From Scatosoma sp045613545 (GTDB taxonomy: Bacteria > Bacillota > Clostridia > Christensenellales > Borkfalkiaceae): a stretch of DNA of 64,000 nt. Under the pieces are notes generated by a model. It was not told the origin of the DNA. It saw only the letters and a list, made by a program, of their open reading frames with translations, and made no database searches. Every line of letters starts with the position of its first letter. The stretch's first letter is position 1. Location: the NCBI GenBank assembly GCA_045613545.1, contig JAZLBD010000016.1, positions 1 through 64,000 on the forward strand. Direction: 5' to 3'. A program made the translations under genes and the position numbers. Positions 54,913-62,114 of this stretch are shown one piece after another.

Positions 54913-56268
54913 TTATTGCTTGTAAACGATGTTCTTGATGTCGTCCACTTCTTGTACGATCTTGGCGTTCACTTTCATAAGTTGCTTGATTTTATCCCGC
55001 GAATTGATGATGGTGGTGTGATCTTTCCCGCCCATAATCTTGCCGATCGTAATCAAGGGGAGGGCCAAAATCTCGTAAATCAAATAAGCGCAAACGTGGC
55101 GCGCTTTTACGATGTCCGCCTTTTTGCTCTTGCCGATCAAATCTTCCTTTTTGCACTTATAATAGGTGCATACGGCGGAGATAATCGTGTCGGCGGTCAC
55201 CTCTTCTCTTTCCTCGCTATCGGAAAGTACTGCTTCGTCGAGTGCTTTTTGCGCGAGGGTTAAGGTGATCGGTTCTTCGTGCAGTTTGCTTGCGAAGAAC
55301 ACTTTGGTAAGTCTACCCTCAAGCGTTCTTACGTCGTTTCCCGAATTGTTTGCCAAAAATTCGAGCACGTCGTCGGGCATAACGCAATGCTTGTCCTGCG
55401 CTTTTCTACGCAAGATAGCGATCTTCGTTTCGATATCGGGGGGTTGAATATCGGCGATCAATCCGCCCTCGAAGCGGGTGCGAAGTCTGTCCTCGAGCGT
55501 GGCTATTTCTTTCGGGGGACGGTCGCTCGTCAAAACGATTTGCTTGTTTTGTGCGTACAACTCGTTGAAAGTATGGAAGAATTCTTCTTGTACGCCCGGT
55601 TTCTTCGCGAGGAATTGAATATCGTCGATGATAAGCACGTCCACGCTACGATAGTGATTTCTAAATTGCACGCTACGATCGCGTTGGCTCATTTTTCCAG
55701 CGATCATAAGGTCGATATATCCGTTCAAGAAATTGTCGCACGTGGTATAAAGCACCGTTTTTTCGGGGTGGCTTTTCGCGATTTGGTTGGCGATTGCTTG
55801 CAAAAGGTGGGTTTTCCCAAGCCCCGATTCCCCATAGATAAAGAGGGGGTTCAATCCCTCGCCGGGGTGCTCTGCGACCGATTTAGCCGCGGCGAACACG
55901 AACTTGTTCGAGTTGCCCACGACGAAAGAGTCGAAGGTAAAATCTTTGTTCAGAGGCACGGATTTGAAGAGTACTTCCTCGCCGTCGTCTACGTTCATAT
56001 TATAGCGCAAACTGCCGTCTACGATGAGCTTAAAACCGGTCAACCCAAGATCGCAAAGGGCGATAGCCTCTTTGAGATCTTTTGCGTGTTTAGCCATAAT
56101 CGTGTCGGCGGCAAAGTCGGTTTCCGCTTTCAAAATAATGCGACGATCCATTAAATCGACGGGAACGAGATCTTTAATCCAAGTATTGAAAGATACGTGT
56201 TGCATACGACCTTCTACTTTTTGCAAAATGATTGTCCACAGCGAGGACAAACGGGTTGTTTCTGCCAT
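54913..56268 (-). CDS. dnaA: Chromosomal replication initiator DnaA
   Basis: 451 residues. Domain I (WTIILQKVEGRMQHVSFNTWI), AAA+ domain with FDSFVVGNSNKFVFAAAKSVAEHPGEGLNPLFIYGESGLGKTHLLQAIA (Walker A), VDVLIIDDIQFLAKKPGVQEEFFHTFNEL (Walker B), and domain IV with IGKIMGGKDHTTIINSRDKI, the DnaA-box binding signature. It initiates chromosome replication. It points left, away from recF; dnaN and rpmH are not adjacent. Such separation is unusual for Bacillota. Confidence 0.97.
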   Translation of the reverse strand: MAETTRLSSLWTIILQKVEGRMQHVSFNTWIKDLVPVDLMDRRIILKAETDFAADTIMAKHAKDLKEAIALCDLGLTGFKLIVDGSLRYNMNVDDGEEVLFKSVPLNKDFTFDSFVVGNSNKFVFAAAKSVAEHPGEGLNPLFIYGESGLGKTHLLQAIANQIAKSHPEKTVLYTTCDNFLNGYIDLMIAGKMSQRDRSVQFRNHYRSVDVLIIDDIQFLAKKPGVQEEFFHTFNELYAQNKQIVLTSDRPPKEIATLEDRLRTRFEGGLIADIQPPDIETKIAILRRKAQDKHCVMPDDVLEFLANNSGNDVRTLEGRLTKVFFASKLHEEPITLTLAQKALDEAVLSDSEEREEVTADTIISAVCTYYKCKKEDLIGKSKKADIVKARHVCAYLIYEILALPLITIGKIMGGKDHTTIINSRDKIKQLMKVNAKIVQEVDDIKNIVYKQ

Positions 56269-56410
56269 TTTTTTTCCACCTTGTATTATTTTTTGAAAAA
56301 CTACTTTGAAATCTTTGTCTTTTTTTATTTTTTTTGGTATAATCGTAAGTGTTATTATTATAATACAAATTTGACGGAAAAGAAAGTGTTTTTGACGGGT
56401 TTTTTAGATT
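56269..56410. other. dnaA-recF divergent intergenic region
   Basis: 142 AT-rich bases with promoters on both strands. I see no DnaA box cluster: one box-like TTGTCCACA lies inside dnaA at about 56232. So it is not supported as oriC. Confidence 0.6.
56315..56343 (+). promoter_or_regulatory. Promoter of recF
   Basis: TTGTCT (56315-56320), 17 bp of T-rich spacer, TATAAT (56338-56343). Confidence 0.65.
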
Positions 56411-57514
56411 ATGCGGATAAAAAATTTGACCTTGACAAATTTTAGGAACTACGAAAATGAGAAATTTTCCTTCTCCGACGGGCTGAACGTGTTGTTTGGC
56501 AAGAACGGACAGGGCAAGACCAACTGTGCGGAGGCGGTGTTTTACCTTTGCACGGGCGCTTCGCTTCGTATCCGTCACGATAAACAACTGATTCGCATTG
56601 GGGAAAACTGCGCTAAAATCTCCGCAGAGGCGGAAAATCGCTACGGGAAAGTTTGTATAGAGGCGGATATTTACGAAGAAAAACGGGAAATCCGCGTCAA
56701 CGGGAATAAAATTAAAAAGAGCGCCGATCTTATGGGGCATTTGGGAAGCGTGTTCTTTTCCCCGGGGGAGCTTAGGCTCATTCAAGACGGTCCCGACGAA
56801 CGGCGTCGGTTTATGAATTTGTCCATCTCGCAAACTTCGGCGAGTTATTATACCGCGCTTCTTCGCTACAACCGTATTTTGGATCAGCGAAACGCGTTGC
56901 TTAAAAACAAAGATTTTAATTTGATTATGGACACTCTACCCGTGTGGGACGAACAGCTTTGTCGGTACGCGTCGGTGATTATCAAAAAGAGAGGGGAGTT
57001 TGCCGAGGCGCTTTCTCCGATTGCAAAAGAGCTACATTCCTTTTTGACGGACGGGGAAGAAGAGCTCGTTGTTTCTCCTTCGAAAACGTATAAAGGGGAG
57101 GTGGACGAGATCGCCGAAAAATTGAAAAAACAGCTGGCGAATTGCTATGAAAAAGACTTGCGTTTGGGCTTTACGACGGTCGGTCCGCACCGCGACGATT
57201 TGGATTTCTTTATCGGCGGGAAAGACGCGAAAGCCTACGCCTCGCAAGGGCAAACGCGGACGGCTGCCCTTGCGGTCAAGCTTTCGGAGGTTGAAATTTT
57301 CAAACAACTTTCGGGGGAATACCCCGTGCTGATTTTGGACGACGTGATGAGCGAGCTAGACTTGTCCCGTCGCAAAAAGCTCTTGAAAAAAGTCGAAGGG
57401 CTACAAACGATTCTCACTTGTACACATACCGAGCGTGTTTTATACGGTGCCGATTGCCGTAAAATCCGCGTCGAAGACGGAAAAATTAAAGGGGAAAAAG
57501 AGAGAAAAAAATAA
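56411..57514 (+). CDS. recF: DNA replication and repair protein RecF
   Basis: 367 residues, SMC-like ABC ATPase. IKNLTLTNFRNYENEKFSFSDGLNVLFGKNGQGKTNCAEAVFYL (Walker A GKNGQGKT), FFSPGELRLIQDGPDERRRFMNLSISQ, the signature SQGQTRTAALAVKLSEVEIF and Walker B YPVLILDDVMSELDLSRR. It loads RecA at gaps with RecO and RecR. No ribosome site precedes the ATG. Normally part of dnaA-dnaN-recF-gyrB; here divergent from dnaA and without dnaN or gyrB. Confidence 0.96.
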   Translation: MRIKNLTLTNFRNYENEKFSFSDGLNVLFGKNGQGKTNCAEAVFYLCTGASLRIRHDKQLIRIGENCAKISAEAENRYGKVCIEADIYEEKREIRVNGNKIKKSADLMGHLGSVFFSPGELRLIQDGPDERRRFMNLSISQTSASYYTALLRYNRILDQRNALLKNKDFNLIMDTLPVWDEQLCRYASVIIKKRGEFAEALSPIAKELHSFLTDGEEELVVSPSKTYKGEVDEIAEKLKKQLANCYEKDLRLGFTTVGPHRDDLDFFIGGKDAKAYASQGQTRTAALAVKLSEVEIFKQLSGEYPVLILDDVMSELDLSRRKKLLKKVEGLQTILTCTHTERVLYGADCRKIRVEDGKIKGEKERKK

Positions 57515-57593
57515 CCGTTTTTCACATACCCGTCCCAAAAAAACGCATACTATCCGTGTGGCGTTTCGCCGTAAGAGGCGGGGGGAGGGAATA

Positions 57594-58877
57594 ATGGGAA
57601 AGAAAAAATTTACGATAGGCGCGCTTATCCTTGCTTGGATAGGTGCGTCCGTTTTTTTATCCGCGCCGACGCTCCGCGCCTTTTCGGAGGAGCAGTTTCG
57701 CTTAAAATTTCCCAAAGACGTGACGATCGACGGGGTGGAGGTGGGCGGACTTACGAGAGAGGAGGGACTTAAACGGCTCTACGACGCCAAGCGGGCGCTC
57801 GCGCCGTCTCTTACGATCACGGCGGGGGAGAGAGAGTACGTATTCCAAAAAGAAATTTCCTTTTCGTCGAATTTTGAACAGCTTTTCTACGAGGTAGACA
57901 AAGGGGGCGTGTACGCGTCGAGCACCAATTGGTTCTTGCTTGGCAAAGAGGAAAAATTAGAACGGATTATCGACGAAAACACCCTCACGACCTACGACGC
58001 CACCGTCCACTTTTCCGCGGAGGGGTTTGCCTATACGCCCGCGCAAACGGGTTTTATTTGCGATCGGGAAAAACTATACCAAGACGTGGAGAATTCGTTA
58101 TCCTCTCCCATCGTGGAGGGGCGGTTTCCCAGCGTGGAGCTAAAACGCTACCGAAAAGAGCCTACCGTGTCTTTGGCACAACTGAAAAAATACACGCAAA
58201 AAATCGCCTCGTTTTCCACCTATTTCAACGGCGACGATCTTCCTCGCTCGAAGAACATTTTACTCGCCGCGCGCTATTTAGACGGACTTTGTATTCATAG
58301 CGGAGAGGAGTTTTCGTTTAACAATGCGGTGGGGGAGCGGACGAAAAAGAGGGGGTTTTTCTCCGCAAAAGTCATTCAAGACGGAAAGTTTATACAAGGC
58401 ACGGGCGGTGGGGTTTGTCAAGTGAGTACGACCCTTTATAACGGCGCGTTGCTCGCCGGTATGCAAATCACGAGGCGAAGTCCCCATTCCCTGCCCGTTT
58501 CTTACGTTGCGCCCTCGCGCGACGCGATGGTTTCCTCGTATAGCGATTTTCGATTCAAAAACCCGTTCCCCTACCCTGTGTATCTGTCCGTGAAAGGGGG
58601 CAACGGTTGGATCGAGGTGATTTTTTACGGCAAGAAAACGGAGATGCGTTATCAAATCGTGAGTAAAATCGTGGAAGAAATCGACCCGCCGTCGCCCCTT
58701 GTAGAATACGGCGAAAAAGAGGGGATTTTACAAAAGGCGAAGAAAGGGATCAAAAGCGAGGGGTATTTGGAATGTTATCAAAATGGAAAACTTCTATCGA
58801 GGGAACGTCTTTCCTGCGACGTCTATGCGCCCACGCGCGAGATTATCGGCAAAAAAATCGAAAATACAACCGATTAA
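57594..58877 (+). CDS. VanW-family membrane-anchored protein
   Basis: 427 residues from ATG 57594 (GGGGGAGGG upstream). A membrane anchor or signal (IGALILAWIGASVFLSAPTLRAF, 7-29) is followed by a peptidoglycan-binding-4-like domain (VTIDGVEVGGLTREEGLKRLYDAKRALAPSLTI; about 40-220) and the VanW core: FSFNNAVGERTKKRGFFSAKVIQDGKFIQGTGGGVCQVSTTLYNGALLAGMQITRRSPHS. A C-terminal G5-like tail (IVSKIVEEIDPPSPLVEYGEKEG) completes the protein. The VanW name comes from vancomycin-resistance clusters, but the role is unknown and linked to the cell wall. Confidence 0.88.
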   Translation: MGKKKFTIGALILAWIGASVFLSAPTLRAFSEEQFRLKFPKDVTIDGVEVGGLTREEGLKRLYDAKRALAPSLTITAGEREYVFQKEISFSSNFEQLFYEVDKGGVYASSTNWFLLGKEEKLERIIDENTLTTYDATVHFSAEGFAYTPAQTGFICDREKLYQDVENSLSSPIVEGRFPSVELKRYRKEPTVSLAQLKKYTQKIASFSTYFNGDDLPRSKNILLAARYLDGLCIHSGEEFSFNNAVGERTKKRGFFSAKVIQDGKFIQGTGGGVCQVSTTLYNGALLAGMQITRRSPHSLPVSYVAPSRDAMVSSYSDFRFKNPFPYPVYLSVKGGNGWIEVIFYGKKTEMRYQIVSKIVEEIDPPSPLVEYGEKEGILQKAKKGIKSEGYLECYQNGKLLSRERLSCDVYAPTREIIGKKIENTTD

Positions 58878-58891
58878 ATGCCGTCCAACGC

Positions 58892-58920
58892 TTGTCTTTT
58901 TCGTGAAAAAATGTTATAAT
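58892..58920 (+). promoter_or_regulatory. Promoter of asnS
   Basis: TTGTCT (58892-58897), 17 bp, TATAAT (58915-58920). The 75-base leader is too short for a T-box and lacks its motif. Confidence 0.78.
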
Positions 58921-58994
58921 AAAAAAGTATAAAAAAAGAGGCGCTATACTGTAAGTATAAACCTCTCGAAAAGAAAAGGCAGGAAAGAGTAAAA

Positions 58995-60389
58995 ATGGAC
59001 AGAATAGAGCTTAAAACAATCGCGTCGGATTATACGGCATGGGACGGCAAACTGGTGACGGTGGCAGGCTGGGCGCGGACGATCCGCGACTCCAAAGCGT
59101 TTGGGTTTATTGAACTCAACGACGGGAGCTGTTTCAAGAGCACGCAAATCGTGTTCGAGCGCGCAAACCTTGCAAATTACGACGATATTGCCCGTCAAAA
59201 CGTGGGGGCGTCTCTCGTCGTGAAAGGCAGAGTCGTCGTCACGCCCGAAAATAAGCAACCGTATGAGATCAAAGCGGAAGAAATTTACGTGGAAGGGGAA
59301 TCCACCCCCGACTATCCCTTGCAAAAGAAACGCCACTCGGTGGAATTTTTGCGGGAAATCGCCTATCTTCGTCCGCGTACCAATCTCTTTTCCGCCGTGT
59401 TTAGAATTCGTAGCGAAGCGGCGTTCGCCATTCATAAATTCTTCAACGATCGCGGGTTTGTGTACGTGCATACGCCCATCATCACGGGGAGCGACTGCGA
59501 GGGCGCGGGCGGTATGTTCCAAATTACTACCCTCGACTTAAACGAACTTGCAAAAAATCCCCACCCCGGCGGAGTCGATTATAAAGAAGATTTCTTCGGC
59601 AAGAAAGCGAGCATTACGGGTTCGGGACAGTTGCACGGCGAAACGTTTGCGATGGCGTTCTCCAATATTTATACCTTCGGGCCGACTTTCCGTAGCGAAA
59701 AATCCAACACCTCACGCCACGCGGCGGAATTTTGGATGATCGAGCCGGAAATGGCGTTCTGCGATTTGAAAGGGGATATGGATATTGCGGAGGATATGGT
59801 GAAATTCATCATTACCCACGTGCAAAGTACCTGTAAAGACGAACTTGCCTTTTTGAACCAATTCGTGGACAAGGGGCTTTTGGAACGGCTCGACAACGTG
59901 GCAAGCAACGATTTCGTTCGCCTGACCTATACGGAGGCGATTGAAATTTTGAAAGAAAACAAGGACGTATTCGACGACAAGAATATTTTCTGGGGGAAAG
60001 ATTTGCAAAGCGAACACGAACGCTTCCTTTCCGAAAAGGTATATCAAAAACCGGTGTTCTTGACGAACTACCCTAAGGAAATTAAGTCCTATTATATGAA
60101 GCAAAACCCCGACGGAAAGACGGTAGCGGCGGCAGACCTGCTCGTGCCCGGTATCGGTGAACTCATCGGCGGATCGCAAAGAGAGGACGATTACGAAAAA
60201 CTCAAGGCAAGAATGATCGAATGTGGCGTTTCTCCCGAAGACTGGTACTTAAATCTCCGCAAATACGGCGGTACGACGCACAGTGGGTTTGGGCTTGGTT
60301 TTGAGAGAATGGTAATGTACTTGACGGGCGTATCGAACATTCGCGACGTCATTCCTTTCCCTCGCACCGTTTCGAACCTCGATTTCTAA
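58995..60389 (+). CDS. asnS: Asparaginyl-tRNA synthetase
   Basis: 464 residues, class IIb. An N-terminal OB anticodon domain (VTVAGWARTIRDSKAFGFIELNDGS) precedes the catalytic core: FSAVFRIRSEAAFAIHKFFNDRGFVYVHTPIIT (motif 1), SGQLHGETFAMAFSNIYTFGPTFRSEKSNTSRHAAEFWMIEPEMAF (motif 2) and GFGLGFERMVMYLTGVSNIRDVIPFPR (motif 3). Asn rather than Asp form is indicated by YWLNLR-like C-terminus and the HAAEFWMIEPE block. Own promoter; followed 21 bases later by plsX. Confidence 0.96.
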   Translation: MDRIELKTIASDYTAWDGKLVTVAGWARTIRDSKAFGFIELNDGSCFKSTQIVFERANLANYDDIARQNVGASLVVKGRVVVTPENKQPYEIKAEEIYVEGESTPDYPLQKKRHSVEFLREIAYLRPRTNLFSAVFRIRSEAAFAIHKFFNDRGFVYVHTPIITGSDCEGAGGMFQITTLDLNELAKNPHPGGVDYKEDFFGKKASITGSGQLHGETFAMAFSNIYTFGPTFRSEKSNTSRHAAEFWMIEPEMAFCDLKGDMDIAEDMVKFIITHVQSTCKDELAFLNQFVDKGLLERLDNVASNDFVRLTYTEAIEILKENKDVFDDKNIFWGKDLQSEHERFLSEKVYQKPVFLTNYPKEIKSYYMKQNPDGKTVAAADLLVPGIGELIGGSQREDDYEKLKARMIECGVSPEDWYLNLRKYGGTTHSGFGLGFERMVMYLTGVSNIRDVIPFPRTVSNLDF

Positions 60390-60410
60390 AGATAAAAGGA
60401 CGGAAAAAAG

Positions 60411-61451
60411 ATGATAAAAATTGCCGTAGACGTGATGGGTGGCGACTTTGCCCCCGTCGAACAAATCAAAGGGACGATGTCCGCGTTAGAAAGAGATAAC
60501 AATTTCTTTGCGTACCTCGTCGGCGACGAAGAAAAAATCCGTGAAGAACTCAAAAATTATAAATACGACGAAAGCCGTATCGAGATCGTGCACGCGCCAG
60601 ATATTATCACGAACGACGATATCCCCACCAAAGCGATCAAGACGAAAAAAACCTCTTCTACCGTCGTAGCGTTCCAGCTCGTCAAAGAGGGGAAAGCGGA
60701 CGGGCTCGTTTGCTCGGGTTCTACGGGCGCGGTGCTCGCAGGCGGGGTGATGATGCTCGGCAGAATCAAAGGAATTTCTCGCCCTGCGCTCTGCCCTTGT
60801 ATCCCCAACAAAGAGGGTGGTATTACCCTCCTTTGCGACTGTGGGGCGAACCTCGAATGTAAGAGTATCAACTTCGCCCACTTTGCGATTATGGCGACGG
60901 CGTACGCGCAATCGGCGTACGATATTAAATCGCCGAGAGTGGGGCTTTTGAACAACGGCACGGAGGATCATAAAGGGGACATCGTACACCAAGAGGCGAA
61001 CGCGCTTTTGAAGACGATGGGTTGCATCGACTACATAGGCAACGTCGAGGGACGGGATATTATGCTCGGCGGTGTGGACGTCGTGGTTGCGGACGGCTAT
61101 ACGGGGAACATTGCGTTGAAATCTATTGAGGGCTGTGGAAAAGCGATCAGTTCGATTTTGAAAAAACAATTTACGAGGAACTGGTTTTCCAAACTTCGCG
61201 CCCTTTTCGTAAAAGACGTGATTGGCCATATCAAAAAGACGATGGACTACGAAGAAAAAGGGGGCGCGATGCTACTCGGACTTTCCAAAACGGTTGTCAA
61301 AGGACATGGTAACTCGAAAGCGAAAGGGTTTTCGGCGTGCGTGTTGCAAGCGGTAAGCGCGGTGCGTGGAGAGATGGTGCAAAAGATTGAACAAATGCTC
61401 GCGCAAGTAGATTTGAACGTAGCGCCTCCGCAAACGGAAGTGGCGCAATGA
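60411..61451 (+). CDS. plsX: Phosphate acyltransferase PlsX
   Basis: 346 residues. IAVDVMGGDFAPVEQIKGTMSAL is the PlsX start; SGSTGAVLAGGVMMLGRIKGISRPAL, LLCDCGANLECK, VGLLNNGTEDHKGD and DVVVADGYTGNIALKSIEG are diagnostic. It converts acyl-ACP to acyl-phosphate for glycerolipid synthesis. Overlaps the rnc start by four bases. The fab genes and acpP that normally separate plsX from rnc are missing. Confidence 0.96.
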   Translation: MIKIAVDVMGGDFAPVEQIKGTMSALERDNNFFAYLVGDEEKIREELKNYKYDESRIEIVHAPDIITNDDIPTKAIKTKKTSSTVVAFQLVKEGKADGLVCSGSTGAVLAGGVMMLGRIKGISRPALCPCIPNKEGGITLLCDCGANLECKSINFAHFAIMATAYAQSAYDIKSPRVGLLNNGTEDHKGDIVHQEANALLKTMGCIDYIGNVEGRDIMLGGVDVVVADGYTGNIALKSIEGCGKAISSILKKQFTRNWFSKLRALFVKDVIGHIKKTMDYEEKGGAMLLGLSKTVVKGHGNSKAKGFSACVLQAVSAVRGEMVQKIEQMLAQVDLNVAPPQTEVAQ

Positions 61452-62095
61452 ACGTCTCCGCTATAGAGCAAGCGCTCGGGTACACCTTTCAAAACAAAGA
61501 ACTACTCAAACGGGCATTTACTCTCTCTTCCTACGCAAAGACGCACCGAAAAGAGAGCAACGAACGGTTGGAGTTTTTAGGGGATTCGATTTTGGGGTTC
61601 GTGATTTCCGAAAGGGAATACCTTTCCAAAAAACAAACGGAAGGAGAAATGACGGACGCTCGAAAACGGCAAGTCAACGACGACACCTTACATAAAATCG
61701 TGGAAGAAATGGGTTTGCAAGAACACCTGCTCTACGAGGGTAGACTGGAAGACAACGTCGGGAAAAAACCGATCGCCAGCGTATTCGAAGCGGTGGTGGG
61801 CGCGATCTATCTCGACGGGGGGATAGAGCCTTGCAAGGCGTTTATCTACGCGTTCGTAAAGCCCGTCGAAAAGAGGGAAGATTACACTACTCTCCTCAAA
61901 GAATTCCTCGATCGTAAGGGTCGCGCTATGACCGTTTCGTACGAGAAGAAAGGAAAAGACAACTGCGCCGAGCACATCGCGATCGTAGAGGCGATGGGAC
62001 TTACCTCGCGTGGCGTTGGAGACACGAAAAAAGAAGCGAAACAACAGGCTTCGAAAACTTTGCTTCAAAGATTGCAAAGTCAACGTAAAAAATAA
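61448..62095 (+). CDS. rnc: Ribonuclease III
   Basis: 215 residues. Endonuclease domain with FTLSSYAKTHRKESNERLEFLGDSILGFVISE, the conserved ERLEFLGD acidic motif, and FEAVVGAIYLDGG with catalytic acidic residues. The C-terminal dsRNA-binding domain is RKGRAMTVSYEKKGKDNCAEHIAIVEAMGLTSRGVGDTKKEAKQQASKTLLQRL. It processes rRNA precursors and double-stranded RNA. Overlaps plsX (ATGA) and is 20 bases before smc, as usual. Confidence 0.96.
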   Translation: MNVSAIEQALGYTFQNKELLKRAFTLSSYAKTHRKESNERLEFLGDSILGFVISEREYLSKKQTEGEMTDARKRQVNDDTLHKIVEEMGLQEHLLYEGRLEDNVGKKPIASVFEAVVGAIYLDGGIEPCKAFIYAFVKPVEKREDYTTLLKEFLDRKGRAMTVSYEKKGKDNCAEHIAIVEAMGLTSRGVGDTKKEAKQQASKTLLQRLQSQRKK

Positions 62096-62114
62096 TTTAA
62101 GCAGGAGAAATACC

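Noticed and set aside
56200..56411. Possible oriC between dnaA and recF
   Set aside because: Only one DnaA-box-like site (TTGTCCACA, inside dnaA), no cluster, no DUE-like repeats, and no strand switch of flanking genes as expected at an origin.
58921..58994. T-box leader before asnS (and similarly before metG)
   Set aside because: Leaders are under 80 bases and lack the T-box motif and an antiterminator.
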